DNA of 64,000 nt from a virus: the IMG/VR virus record IMGVR_UViG_3300028025_000091, positions 109,790-173,789 of that record; one strand, 5' to 3'. The notes below the pieces were generated by a model. It did no database searches. It was not told where the DNA came from and saw only the letters and a program-made list of their open reading frames with translations. Shown piece after piece: positions 39,712 to 49,354 of this stretch. Each line of letters begins with the position of its first letter. The stretch's first letter is position 1. The position numbers and the translations under genes were made by a program.

Positions 39712-41004
39712 ATGAGCAAACCAACATTTGTAATCAGTTGCCCTATTGATACCTATTCAGGATATGGAGCACGTTCTCGCGATATCGTTAAAGCGATTAT
39801 TGAAATGGATAAATATGACGTTAAGATCTTAGGTCAACGATGGGGAAGTACTCCATTTGGATTTATTGAAGCTAACCCTGAATGGGAATTTTTAATTAAA
39901 CATATTTTACAATCCCCCCAATTACCATCACAACCTGAAATTTGGATGCAAATTACAGTTCCAAATGAATTTCAACCAATTGGAAAATATAATATTGGAT
40001 GTACAGCTGGAATTGAAACAACAATAGCCCCAGCAGAATGGGTTGAAGGTTGTAATCGAATGAATTTGATTTTAGGTTCATCTGAGCACACTATCAAAGT
40101 ACTTAAAGAGAGTAAATTTGAAAAACGCGACCAACAAACAAACCAAACAGTAGGAACTATTGAGTGGAAAACTGATAGTGAAGTAATATTTGAAGGTGCT
40201 AACACAGATATTTACAAACCAGTAAAATCAACATTTGATTTATCTAATGTAAAAGAAGAATTTGCTTATTTGTTTGTAGGTCACTGGATGCAAGGTCAAT
40301 TAGGTGAAGATAGAAAAAATGTAGGTTTACTAGTAAAAGCGTTTTATGAAACGTTTAAAAATAAATCAAAGAAACCTGCACTTATCATGAAAACTTCAAC
40401 TGTAGGTTCTTCTTATATGGATAGAGATGAGTTAATTAAACGTATCCAAATGATTAAAGATACTGTTAAATCAAATAACCTTCCAAATATCTATTTGTTA
40501 CATGGTGAGTTTACTGATGTAGAAATGAATGAGATTTATAATCATTCCAAAGTTAAAGCAATGGTTAATTTAACTAAAGGAGAAGGATTTGGTCGACCAT
40601 TACTTGAATTTTCACTTACTAATAAACCTATTATTACTACAAATTGGAGTGGCCATACAGATTACCTAAATTCAGAATTTGTTACACTTTTACCAGGTAA
40701 TTTAACCAAAGTCCACCCATCAGCAGCAAATAATATGCTAATGGCTGAAGCAGAATGGTTTAGTGTTGATTTTGGACAAACAGGTGGTTATTTAAGAGAC
40801 ATATTTGAAAACTATAAAAATTACACTGATAAAGCAAAACGTCAAGGTTTCCAAAGTAGAACAAAATTCTCATTTGAAGCAATGAAAAATAAGCTAGGTG
40901 AAGTTTTTACAAATAAAATCCCTGAATTTCCAAAACAAGGTCAAATTCAATTACCTCAATTGAAAAAAATTGAATTACCAAAACTTAAAAAAGTAGAACA
41001 ATAA
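39712..41004 (+). CDS. GT4-type glycosyltransferase
   Basis: 430 aa. CPIDTYSGYGARSRDIVKAI at the N-terminus and the C-terminal segment KAMVNLTKGEGFGRPLLEFSLTNKPIITTNWSGHTDYL, with the family's E-x7-E pattern, mark a GT-B enzyme. Its tail has repeated LPQLKKIELPKLKK, a short coiled linker. Close in style to the 37180 product; the two may act in series. Confidence 0.88.
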   Translation: MSKPTFVISCPIDTYSGYGARSRDIVKAIIEMDKYDVKILGQRWGSTPFGFIEANPEWEFLIKHILQSPQLPSQPEIWMQITVPNEFQPIGKYNIGCTAGIETTIAPAEWVEGCNRMNLILGSSEHTIKVLKESKFEKRDQQTNQTVGTIEWKTDSEVIFEGANTDIYKPVKSTFDLSNVKEEFAYLFVGHWMQGQLGEDRKNVGLLVKAFYETFKNKSKKPALIMKTSTVGSSYMDRDELIKRIQMIKDTVKSNNLPNIYLLHGEFTDVEMNEIYNHSKVKAMVNLTKGEGFGRPLLEFSLTNKPIITTNWSGHTDYLNSEFVTLLPGNLTKVHPSAANNMLMAEAEWFSVDFGQTGGYLRDIFENYKNYTDKAKRQGFQSRTKFSFEAMKNKLGEVFTNKIPEFPKQGQIQLPQLKKIELPKLKKVEQ

Positions 41005-41468
41005 TGCAACACGAAGAAATAATTAATTGCCCTAAATCAGGAGGTGACTTGTGCTATAAAGTACAAGTTGCCCCTGAAATTTACAACTACATGAGTATAT
41101 CTTGTGGATTCTGGACGAATTCATTTATGAAAGAAGGTCATGAATTCTATATGCAACAAATGGAAACATTACCTGAGTTGTATAAAGATTTAGCTTGGAC
41201 TGATCCGGAAACAGGATTGATTTGGTTACCAAATACAATTAATGTAGAGGATAAAGGTATGGTATTTGCCAATGGCACAAACATCTCCAATTGGAAATGG
41301 GCTGCTGTTAGAGCAATTGAAATCCCTAAAAAAGACCAGAAAAAACACCCAATACCAGGTAAACCAGGACAATTCATGAAATATAGAATGGACATGAAGA
41401 ATTTAAAATCGTTTGAAGAGCGTGATTATATGGATGCTCTTTCGTATATTGGAATATTACCTGAATAA
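41004..41468 (+). CDS. Conserved T4-like phage protein, 154 aa
   Basis: INCPKSGGDLCYKVQVAPEIYNYMSISCGFWTNSFMKEG and LPELYKDLAWTDPETGLIWLPNTINVEDKGMVFA match a conserved protein I recall from marine T4-like phages, of unknown role. The spaced cysteines suggest metal binding. Overlaps the glycosyltransferase stop (TAATG). Confidence 0.82.
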   Translation: MQHEEIINCPKSGGDLCYKVQVAPEIYNYMSISCGFWTNSFMKEGHEFYMQQMETLPELYKDLAWTDPETGLIWLPNTINVEDKGMVFANGTNISNWKWAAVRAIEIPKKDQKKHPIPGKPGQFMKYRMDMKNLKSFEERDYMDALSYIGILPE

Positions 41469-41473
41469 GATAT

Positions 41474-42097
41474 ATGAAAATAAGTTATGCAATCACAGTC
41501 TGTAATGAATTCTTAGAAATTCAACGTTTAGTGCATTTTTTGCTTCAACACAAACGTATGCAAGACAATATTGTGATCCTATATGATGAAGCAAATGGTG
41601 ACCCCGAAATCGAGGCCTTCCTCCGCTCACATTCCCAAAATGAGGAATTTGTGTGGCACAAAGGAAAATTCGAAAGACATTTCGCAGACTGGAAAAACAA
41701 ATTATCCAGTCTGTGTAATGGCGATTACATTTTCCAAATTGATGCTGATGAATACCCATCAGAGGATTTGATCCAAAACCTACCTGAAATTCTAGAACTT
41801 AACCCTGAAATGGATATTTTTCTAGTACCACGAGTAAATACAGTTGAAGGTTTAACTCCCGAACATATCGCAAAATGGGGATGGAATGTAACAGATACTG
41901 GATGGGTTAATTGGCCTGATTTTCAATGGAGGATTTGGAGAAATGTACCTGAAATTAAATGGGTAAACAAAGTACATGAGCGTTTAGACGGATTCAAAAC
42001 ATACACTATGCTCCCAGATGCAGAATACTTTGCTCTATACCACCCAAAAACAATAGATAAACAAGAAAAACAAAACAGTTACTATGACACACTCTAG
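41474..42097 (+). CDS. GT2-like glycosyltransferase
   Basis: 207 aa. MKISYAITVCNEFLEIQRLVHFL is a GT-A N-terminus; GDYIFQIDADEYPSEDL has the DxD metal/nucleotide motif; NWPDFQWRIWRN and KVHERLDG resemble family-2 enzymes acting on cell-surface glycans. Shorter than usual (single domain). Overlaps the next gene by 14 nt. Confidence 0.82.
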   Translation: MKISYAITVCNEFLEIQRLVHFLLQHKRMQDNIVILYDEANGDPEIEAFLRSHSQNEEFVWHKGKFERHFADWKNKLSSLCNGDYIFQIDADEYPSEDLIQNLPEILELNPEMDIFLVPRVNTVEGLTPEHIAKWGWNVTDTGWVNWPDFQWRIWRNVPEIKWVNKVHERLDGFKTYTMLPDAEYFALYHPKTIDKQEKQNSYYDTL

Positions 42098-42938
42098 CCC
42101 ACTGACATTTTGTATTTCAACATATAATAACCTTCCCTACCTTAAAATTGCAATTGATTCAGTTAGAAAGAATAGTTACTACAAAGATGCTCCATTTATA
42201 ATACATGCTGAAAATTGTACTGATGGAACTAATGAATGGTTATTTGAGAATCGAGATAAATATAATTTAATTTTACTTGTTGAACCTGAAAATATTAAAG
42301 TTCGGGGTATTGGAGGTGGAATGAATATTTGTGCTGATCATGTTGAAACAGAATACATAATGTTTTTACACTCTGATTTTTATGTAACTAAAGATTGGGA
42401 TAAAGTATTATTAGATATTCATGAAAAATACCCCAATGAAAAATTATGGGTCAATTCTCAACGAGTAGAACCTAATATGTTCAACAATCTATCCCAAAGA
42501 CCAGGTACCGCAATAGTTCCTAAAGAAATATTTGGAGCATATCACCACGATTTTGATTCTGATTATTTTGATAATTGGGCTGAAGATTTTATTAGAATAA
42601 ACAAAGGTATTGAAATTCCAAAAGGTGAAGGTGTATCTGGATTAATTAAAAAATCAGTATGGGATGAGGTAGGAGGAAACGATCCACGTTTTGCCCCAAC
42701 AAGTTGGGATGATATGGATTTATTTTTACGAATGCTTCAACATAATGTGAGATTTATTCTTTCTACATCTTCTTTAATATGGCATTTTGGAGCTAGAGGC
42801 AGCCACCGACTAGAAGAAAATAATGGACAATCTTCAGATCGCCAAAGAAAAGCAGAAACTGAAAATATTAAAAAATGGTTGGAAAAATGGGAAAAGATGC
42901 CTATATTTGATGAATACGGAATGATAAAAATTATATAA
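42084..42938 (+). CDS. GT2 family glycosyltransferase
   Basis: 284 aa. TFCISTYNNLPYLKIAIDSVRKN and AENCTDGTNEWL form the nucleotide half, EYIMFLHSDFYV the DxD-like motif, and TSWDDMDLFLRMLQ the acceptor-binding (ED/DD) motif, followed by WHFGARGSHR. Full GT-A domain. Confidence 0.87.
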   Translation: MTHSSPLTFCISTYNNLPYLKIAIDSVRKNSYYKDAPFIIHAENCTDGTNEWLFENRDKYNLILLVEPENIKVRGIGGGMNICADHVETEYIMFLHSDFYVTKDWDKVLLDIHEKYPNEKLWVNSQRVEPNMFNNLSQRPGTAIVPKEIFGAYHHDFDSDYFDNWAEDFIRINKGIEIPKGEGVSGLIKKSVWDEVGGNDPRFAPTSWDDMDLFLRMLQHNVRFILSTSSLIWHFGARGSHRLEENNGQSSDRQRKAETENIKKWLEKWEKMPIFDEYGMIKII

Positions 42939-43625
42939 ATGAAAAATATACCAATAGTAATTTTAAATCGAGATCGATTATATCCATTAATTGATCAAGT
43001 TAATGCTTTAAGACAAAAAGGTTATAATAATATTACAATTATAGATAATCAATCAACCTATCAACCCTTATTGGAATGGTACAAACAAGACGGGCTAGAT
43101 GTATTTTATAATAATATTACAGAAAATTCTTGCCATGCTTTTAGAGATTTAGTTTTAATGCAACATCCTAAATTTATAGAAATTGTATCTAACTGGTATG
43201 TGTTTAATGATAGTGATATTATCCCATTAGACACGGTTCCTAATAATTTTATTGATGATTTAATTGCTTATGCTATTAAATATAATAAAACTAAAGTTGG
43301 TATGTCAATTAAAATTGATGATTTAGATATGTCATATCCATTAAATGAATGGGTTTATAGTTATGAATCGTCTTATTGGACAAATGCAATTATCGATGGA
43401 GATGTTGAATTATATCCCCACCCAATTGATACAACATTTGCCGTACATGCCCCAAATGTATTACCAACATGGAGTAACAATACATTACGTGTTGGAGAAC
43501 CATATATTGTTAAACATGCCCCTTTTTATTATGATCCGGAATCTTTACCGGAAGATGAAAAATATTATTTAACTCATATGAATAAACAAAGTAGTAATTG
43601 GTCAAGTAAAGTAAAAATAAAATGA
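42939..43625 (+). CDS. GT-A-like glycosyltransferase
   Basis: 228 aa. MKNIPIVILNRDRLYPLIDQVNALRQKGYNNITIIDNQST is a GT-A start, and WYVFNDSDIIPLD provides a DSD motif. C-terminal half (YSYESSYWTNAIIDGD, HAPNVLPTW) is unassigned. Very AT-rich, like its neighbours, suggesting the island has distinct composition. Confidence 0.75.
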   Translation: MKNIPIVILNRDRLYPLIDQVNALRQKGYNNITIIDNQSTYQPLLEWYKQDGLDVFYNNITENSCHAFRDLVLMQHPKFIEIVSNWYVFNDSDIIPLDTVPNNFIDDLIAYAIKYNKTKVGMSIKIDDLDMSYPLNEWVYSYESSYWTNAIIDGDVELYPHPIDTTFAVHAPNVLPTWSNNTLRVGEPYIVKHAPFYYDPESLPEDEKYYLTHMNKQSSNWSSKVKIK

Positions 43626-44284
43626 TAAAAGTAAATAAAGCAGGTGTTAATTTTTTAGTTACACCATCAACCCCAAGTCTTGATAATTTTTGGCAAACTG
43701 TATATCAAGAATCTTGGGAAGGAGGTACATTTTACGATATATTACCTCATTTAAGTAAAGATAAAACTTTTATTGATATAGGTGCATGGCAAGGACCCAT
43801 ATCATTAGTAGCCCAACAGTTTTCAAAACAATGTTTATGTTTTGAACCAGACCCATATGCGTATAAATACCTAGTTAGTAATGTGGAATTGAATGGATTT
43901 CAAAACATAATCTGTGAAAATGCAGCTGTCTCTGCAGAACCTACATTAAATATAGGTGCTGATGAATTAGGAGGGGGTGTAACTAGTTTTACAAAATCAT
44001 CCAATAGTATTGAATGTAAAACTATATCAATCAAACAAATATTTGATAAATACCAATTAACATCAGATGACATTTCAGTTATTAAAATAGATATTGAAGG
44101 TTATGAATGTGAATTATTAAAAGATCCATTTTGGAAAACATTAAATGTAAATTTACACATTAGTTTACATAAATTATTTTTCCCAGACCCAGAAAAATAT
44201 TTTGATGATTTGCGAGAATTTTTTGGACCAAATTATCAATTTTCATATACTGATACACAAGAAATTTTTATAGGAAAAAAATGA
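43622..44284 (+). CDS. FkbM-family methyltransferase
   Basis: 220 aa. FIDIGAWQGPISLVAQQF is the SAM-binding motif I, CLCFEPDPYAY motif II, and ISVIKIDIEGYECELLKD the FkbM signature (KIDIEG.E). It probably O-methylates a sugar. Overlaps both neighbours. Confidence 0.9.
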   Translation: MIKVNKAGVNFLVTPSTPSLDNFWQTVYQESWEGGTFYDILPHLSKDKTFIDIGAWQGPISLVAQQFSKQCLCFEPDPYAYKYLVSNVELNGFQNIICENAAVSAEPTLNIGADELGGGVTSFTKSSNSIECKTISIKQIFDKYQLTSDDISVIKIDIEGYECELLKDPFWKTLNVNLHISLHKLFFPDPEKYFDDLREFFGPNYQFSYTDTQEIFIGKK

Positions 44285-44928
44285 AGACAGTAGCATTATT
44301 TGGAGCCACCGGTGGCTTAGGAAAACAATTATTACCATTATTGCAAACAAAATATAACGTAATAGGAATAAGTTCATCAGATATTGATGTTACTAGCTTT
44401 ACACAAGTTAATGAATTTTTTGAAACTAATGATATTGATGTTGTAATTAATTTGAGTGGTTATAATTTTGATACATTTACACATAAAATAAATAATGAAA
44501 CTTTAAATCAAATTGATAAACAAATTGATGTGAATATTAAAGGAACCATTAATGTAGTTTCAAATTGTTTAAGTAAAATGCGAGAACAACAATTTGGTAG
44601 AATCATTCTTGTTTCATCAGTGTTAGCAGATCATCCCGTTATTAGTACTAGCATATATGCTGGATGTAAGGGGTTTGTTGACAGTTTTACTAAAACAGTA
44701 GCTTTAGAAAATGCAAATAAAAATATTAATTGTAATAGTTTGCAATTAGGATATTTCGATGGAGGATTAACATATAAAATTCCAGAAAACTTTAGAGATA
44801 CCCTTAAAAATAATATACCAGCAAAACGTTGGGGTACAATTGCTGAATTATATAATACAATTGATTATTTAATTGAAACTGGTTATATTACGGGACAAAA
44901 TTTAAATATAAGTGGAGGAATTATATAA
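44281..44928 (+). CDS. Short-chain dehydrogenase/reductase
   Basis: 215 aa. ALFGATGGLGKQLLPLL is the Rossmann GxxxGxG region, VINLSG the NAG-like motif, ILVSSV with the catalytic Ser, and YAGCKGFVDSFTK the YxxxK pair; the end NLNISGG is typical. NAD(P)-dependent oxidation or reduction of a sugar intermediate is expected from context. Confidence 0.9.
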   Translation: MKTVALFGATGGLGKQLLPLLQTKYNVIGISSSDIDVTSFTQVNEFFETNDIDVVINLSGYNFDTFTHKINNETLNQIDKQIDVNIKGTINVVSNCLSKMREQQFGRIILVSSVLADHPVISTSIYAGCKGFVDSFTKTVALENANKNINCNSLQLGYFDGGLTYKIPENFRDTLKNNIPAKRWGTIAELYNTIDYLIETGYITGQNLNISGGII

Positions 44929-45779
44929 TGCAGGAATATAAAGACATATTTAACAATGTACATATCACCTCTAAAGAATTAAATATTGGTACCAATGTAA
45001 AATTTGGTAAAGATATTAATATTAAAGTTAGAGGTTGTTTAGAAATTGGTGATAATAGTATTATAGGTGATAGATTTACTGTTAATGCTGAAAATGTTAC
45101 TTTAGGAGAATATTTTTATAATGGTCCTACTGATAGTAGAGGTATGGTTATTGGGGGTGGAAGTTCAAATTTCCCATACGCAAATCTTCAAATAGGAACA
45201 GGAATGGTATGTCATACAGGTCATATCAATCTCGCAGCACCAGTAACAATAGGAAACGATGTAGGATTGTCTCACGATGTTGATTTAATTACTCACGGTT
45301 TTTGGTCTAATATCTTAAAAGGTTACCCAAGAGTATTTGAAGAAATTAAGATTGGAAACAATGTTATTGTAGGATGGAAAACAGTTATTATGAGTGGAGT
45401 TGAAATTTGTGATGATGTTGTCATTGGGTCACATTCAACTATAACAAAATCCTTAACAACACCAAAAGGAATATATGTGGGTTCACCCGCAAAACTAATC
45501 AAAACGATAACAGAACCATCCTTTGAAGAAAAGATTAATATGGTTGAAGGATTAATTAAAGATTTTAATGATTTAATGTCATATTATGATATCCCGGATT
45601 ATACCATATCATATGATTATCCTAAGTTATTTATTAATAAGTTAGAGATTGATTTACTTAACTTCTCATATAAAGGAGAACATGATATGATTACAGATGC
45701 GTTTAGAGATTTTGCTAGACGATATGGAATTAGAGTATATGCTCCACAAGGATATAAATTTAATCTAAACAGAAAATGA
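44928..45779 (+). CDS. Left-handed beta-helix (hexapeptide) acyltransferase-like protein
   Basis: 283 aa. Hexapeptide repeats ([LIV]GxxxxI) run from about residue 18 to 190, including IGNDVGLSHDVDLITHGFW with a candidate catalytic His, EIKIGNNVIVGWKTVIMSGVEI and VVIGSHSTITKSL...YVGSPAKLIKTI, the usual C-terminus of sugar O/N-acetyltransferases. The last 85 residues are an extension. Likely acylates an island sugar. Confidence 0.88.
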   Translation: MQEYKDIFNNVHITSKELNIGTNVKFGKDINIKVRGCLEIGDNSIIGDRFTVNAENVTLGEYFYNGPTDSRGMVIGGGSSNFPYANLQIGTGMVCHTGHINLAAPVTIGNDVGLSHDVDLITHGFWSNILKGYPRVFEEIKIGNNVIVGWKTVIMSGVEICDDVVIGSHSTITKSLTTPKGIYVGSPAKLIKTITEPSFEEKINMVEGLIKDFNDLMSYYDIPDYTISYDYPKLFINKLEIDLLNFSYKGEHDMITDAFRDFARRYGIRVYAPQGYKFNLNRK

Positions 45780-46408
45780 AATTTCTAAATTTTAATAGAG
45801 TACTTTGCCTAAGCCCTCATCCAGATGATACTGAATATAGTATTGCCGGAGTAGTACTAAAACATCAAGATACTCACTTTGATATTTTATGTTTAACTCA
45901 AGGAGGTGATTGTGATACCACAACAGGTACTGATCGCATACAAGAAGTAAAAAATTCCTGGAAATCAACCCCAGCATCTAATTATTCTTTACATTTTAGT
46001 GGTGTAAAATTCCTTAAAGAACTAGGAGTAGATGAATGGATAAACTATATTGAAACTAATTTCACAAAACAATTTAATTATGATTGTATAATGACTACTT
46101 CAGAATTCGATAGTCATTTTGAACATGTGTTAATATCATCATTTGCAGCACCCTTAGCTAGAATTAAACCATATAGTATTATTCAATATAAATCTCCATC
46201 AACTTTAGATAAATGGACTCCAAACTTATTTGTCTCCTTAAAAGATTTTTATTATATTAAGAAGGAAATGTTACTTGAATTTAAATCTCAATTACATCAT
46301 GGATATTTTGATGAATCTGTTTTAGATGGATTTCATACTAATTTCCAATGCATGAAAAAAGGACAAGGATTTGTAGAATCATATAAAATAATTACAGCAT
46401 ATGAATAA
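45776..46408 (+). CDS. PIG-L/LmbE family deacetylase
   Basis: 210 aa. LCLSPHPDDTEYSIAG is the PIG-L zinc motif (HPDDxE), with the third ligand probably in SHFEHV (about residue 120). Family members remove N-acetyl groups from sugars such as GlcNAc. Together with the acyltransferase it suggests N-acyl remodelling. Confidence 0.9.
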   Translation: MKFLNFNRVLCLSPHPDDTEYSIAGVVLKHQDTHFDILCLTQGGDCDTTTGTDRIQEVKNSWKSTPASNYSLHFSGVKFLKELGVDEWINYIETNFTKQFNYDCIMTTSEFDSHFEHVLISSFAAPLARIKPYSIIQYKSPSTLDKWTPNLFVSLKDFYYIKKEMLLEFKSQLHHGYFDESVLDGFHTNFQCMKKGQGFVESYKIITAYE

Positions 46409-47186
46409 ATTAGTATTATATTGCAAAAGCTATGATAAAGATGTACATAGAGCTAAGACCTTATTAGACAGTATTGTAAAATATAATACCGACAACATCC
46501 CATTTTACATTTCAGTCCCATCTTCTGATATAGAATTATTCAAACAAGAATTAGGTGAAAGTAATTATATTCTTTTAAAAGATGAAGATATTGATAGTTT
46601 AAATGAAGGGTGGAAAGGTCAACAAATAGTAAAAAGTCAATTTTGGAAATTGGGATTATGTGAGAACTATGTTTGTATAGATTCTGATTGTATCTTTATT
46701 AAAGATTTTACTGTATCTGATTTTATGTTTGATAATGATACTCCTTATACGGTATGTCATGAATATAAGTCATTTTTTGAATTTATGGAAAAGTATCCTT
46801 TAGGATTTGATCCATATGAATCATTTGCTAAAGAACGAAAACACATAATGGATTTATTTGGTAGAGAAGGAGCAATATATGATTTTGGTCCCGGACCTAC
46901 AATTTGGTCATCTAAAGTTTGGAAATCCTTAGAAGAAAACTATTTAATTCCAAATAAATTAAAATTTAGTGATTTAATTGAAGTAAATGGTTCTGAATTT
47001 ACTTGGTATGGAGAATGGTTATTGTATAGTCAAGTAATTAGATTAATGCCCAAAGGACCATTATTTAAAAATTATCACTATCCTCATCAATATGATTATG
47101 ATAAACATTGTGGGTATGATATAAAAAAAATTGCAAAATTATACTTAGGAATAGGTATGCAATCAATATATAAATTTAATATTTAA
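46401..47186 (+). CDS. Glycosyltransferase-like protein (DUF6492 type)
   Basis: 261 aa. LVLYCKSYDKDVHRAKTLLDSI, then YVCIDSDCIFIKDF with a DSD motif and GPGPTIWSSKVW, a layout I associate with DUF6492 glycosyltransferases. Sugar specificity unknown. Confidence 0.75.
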   Translation: MNKLVLYCKSYDKDVHRAKTLLDSIVKYNTDNIPFYISVPSSDIELFKQELGESNYILLKDEDIDSLNEGWKGQQIVKSQFWKLGLCENYVCIDSDCIFIKDFTVSDFMFDNDTPYTVCHEYKSFFEFMEKYPLGFDPYESFAKERKHIMDLFGREGAIYDFGPGPTIWSSKVWKSLEENYLIPNKLKFSDLIEVNGSEFTWYGEWLLYSQVIRLMPKGPLFKNYHYPHQYDYDKHCGYDIKKIAKLYLGIGMQSIYKFNI

Positions 47187-47191
47187 AAAAC

Positions 47192-47809
47192 ATGAAAAAA
47201 AGTTTAGAAGAAATTAGTAAACAATACCAATCTGATAAAGGATTAGTGTATCATAATTATTTAGAAATTTATGAAAAATATTTTTCTAAATACCGTGATA
47301 CATTAGAAAATTTTTTAGAGATTGGACTATGGAAAGGAGATAGTATTAGAATGTGGCGTGACTATTTTGACACAGGTAATTTAGTAGGAGCTGATATATT
47401 AGATTTATCTCATGTAATATTACCAAATACTCAAATACACATATGTGATCAATCTGATAGAGATCAATTAGGAAATTTAGTAAATAATTCATTTAATGAA
47501 TTTGATATCATTATAGATGATGGAGGTCATTGGCAACACCAACAACAAATCACATTAGGATTTATGTTCCCATTTCTCAAACCAGGAGGAGTATTTGTAA
47601 TTGAAGATCTTCACACAGCTAACCATCCAGAATATACACGCCCTGGTGATGTTGCAACATTAGAAATATTACATACTTGGAAAGATACAGGTAATTTAAT
47701 TAGTAATTGCATGTCAGAAAGCGAAATAAAATATTTAACAGATACAGTTGCTGAAATCCATATTGAACAAGCTACAGTATCAGATATAGCATTTATTATT
47801 AAGAAATGA
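47192..47809 (+). CDS. Class I SAM-dependent methyltransferase
   Basis: 205 aa. FLEIGLWKGDSIRMWRDYF is motif I, DIIIDDGGHWQHQQQITLGFMFPFLKPGGVFVIEDL matches macrocin O-methyltransferase/cephalosporin hydroxylase-like families. It is the second methyltransferase of the island and likely modifies a sugar hydroxyl. Confidence 0.85.
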   Translation: MKKSLEEISKQYQSDKGLVYHNYLEIYEKYFSKYRDTLENFLEIGLWKGDSIRMWRDYFDTGNLVGADILDLSHVILPNTQIHICDQSDRDQLGNLVNNSFNEFDIIIDDGGHWQHQQQITLGFMFPFLKPGGVFVIEDLHTANHPEYTRPGDVATLEILHTWKDTGNLISNCMSESEIKYLTDTVAEIHIEQATVSDIAFIIKK

Positions 47810-48651
47810 AAAGTTGCATAGTTTTTGCATGTACCATCATATCAGAACCTCGATTAATAGTATTGCATCGGTTTTTACAAACATTTCAACAACATTTTTC
47901 AGACAGTGACTTATTTATTGGAATTAATCCAAATAGTTTAGATGAAGTTGAAACTATTATAGATTCCTATGATCTAAATATTAAGTTTATACAACGATGT
48001 CCTGATGAATTGTATGCACATAGTGATGCATCTGCATATCAAATAGCTTTAAAGGGGTTAAAAGAATGGGGTGTTGAATATGAAAATTATTGGTTTATAC
48101 ATACTAAAAGTGGTGTAAATGAACATAGTAATTATTTACGAGAATGGTATATTGATAATTTTTTAGCAAACCGTATTCCTATTGAAAAATTTATAAATGA
48201 AAATCAAGATATAGGTTCATATGGTATGTTAGGATTAGCTTATGATGAAAATAAATCATATGGTGATACAGATGTTGAAATTGATATTTTTAAAAACGTT
48301 ATAACAGATGATTTACCTTTTACACATTCTCACTTTTTTTATATCCACTCATTATATGTAATTAATAAAAAACCTATACATAAATTTCTAAATTTAATAA
48401 CAGATAAATGGTTTAATACTAAGTTGGACCGTTATTATTTTGAAGGTGTTTTTCCATTTATAGTCTCCCGATCAGGATACTTTCCTTATATTGAAAATCA
48501 ATTTGATTGTTCTTATAATGATTTAACACCAAAAATCACTGAATGGATTGAAGTTAATAAATTAGAAAAGTATGAAAAATACAATAATATATTTAAAACA
48601 AATTTTACATTTAATCAATTAAATCCCCCATATGTTAATAGCAACTCTTAA
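47806..48651 (+). CDS. Putative glycan-synthesis protein (RgpF-like region)
   Basis: 281 aa. YENYWFIHTKSG (about residue 97-108) is like the HTKxS segment of RgpF-type rhamnan glycosyltransferases; other parts are unassigned. Assigned to glycan synthesis from this motif and context only. Confidence 0.62.
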   Translation: MKSCIVFACTIISEPRLIVLHRFLQTFQQHFSDSDLFIGINPNSLDEVETIIDSYDLNIKFIQRCPDELYAHSDASAYQIALKGLKEWGVEYENYWFIHTKSGVNEHSNYLREWYIDNFLANRIPIEKFINENQDIGSYGMLGLAYDENKSYGDTDVEIDIFKNVITDDLPFTHSHFFYIHSLYVINKKPIHKFLNLITDKWFNTKLDRYYFEGVFPFIVSRSGYFPYIENQFDCSYNDLTPKITEWIEVNKLEKYEKYNNIFKTNFTFNQLNPPYVNSNS

Positions 48652-49354
48652 CCATAATCTCCCCCAGTGGACTGATAATTTGGTAAATCAATTAAAACGA
48701 GACCCATTATTTTCTGAATGTGAATTGATGGTAGTAGATAATGGTTCAAAAGAATCTTTAGCTCAATCAACAACTCACCAACTAGAAGAAAATATATTTT
48801 TTGGTGGTGGTTTTAATGTTGTATTAGATTATTTTCTTTCAACAGATCATGATTACTTATATTTTTTAAATAATGATCTAGTATTTCATGGTCCATCATT
48901 TTTAACTACTTCATTACGTGAAGCAAAAGAATCAGATGCCGCTGTTTATTCCCCAACAGTTGTAAACGCTTCAATGGAACAATGCCATTGGAAACAAATG
49001 TGGAATTGGGGTCAAGGATTACGTAAAGTAAAATGGATTGATTTCCAATCCCCTCTACTTAGACGAGATATCCTAGAAAAAATCCAATATTTCCCAGATG
49101 AATTAATTTATGGATGGGGTTTAGATTTTTACGCAGGATGTATTTCAGAACAAGAAGGATTAAATACTATTGTATCTGATACAAATACTATAACACATAT
49201 GAATTCTTTAACATTTAAAGAAAATAAAATTAATATTGGAGTAAGTGAATTCTGTCAAAGAGCAGATCAAAATATGAGCCAATATTTTTGGAAATCGGAA
49301 TTCAATTCATTATATTTAGACTTAAGAAAATACGGAGAAAACTATACAATATGA
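48632..49354 (+). CDS. GT2-like glycosyltransferase
   Basis: 240 aa. MLIATLNHNLPQWTDNLVNQL and LMVVDNGSKESL form the N-terminal GT-A half; YLYFLNNDLVFHG has the NND version of DxD; IYGWGLDFYAGCI the acceptor region. Overlaps neighbours at both ends. Confidence 0.83.
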   Translation: MLIATLNHNLPQWTDNLVNQLKRDPLFSECELMVVDNGSKESLAQSTTHQLEENIFFGGGFNVVLDYFLSTDHDYLYFLNNDLVFHGPSFLTTSLREAKESDAAVYSPTVVNASMEQCHWKQMWNWGQGLRKVKWIDFQSPLLRRDILEKIQYFPDELIYGWGLDFYAGCISEQEGLNTIVSDTNTITHMNSLTFKENKINIGVSEFCQRADQNMSQYFWKSEFNSLYLDLRKYGENYTI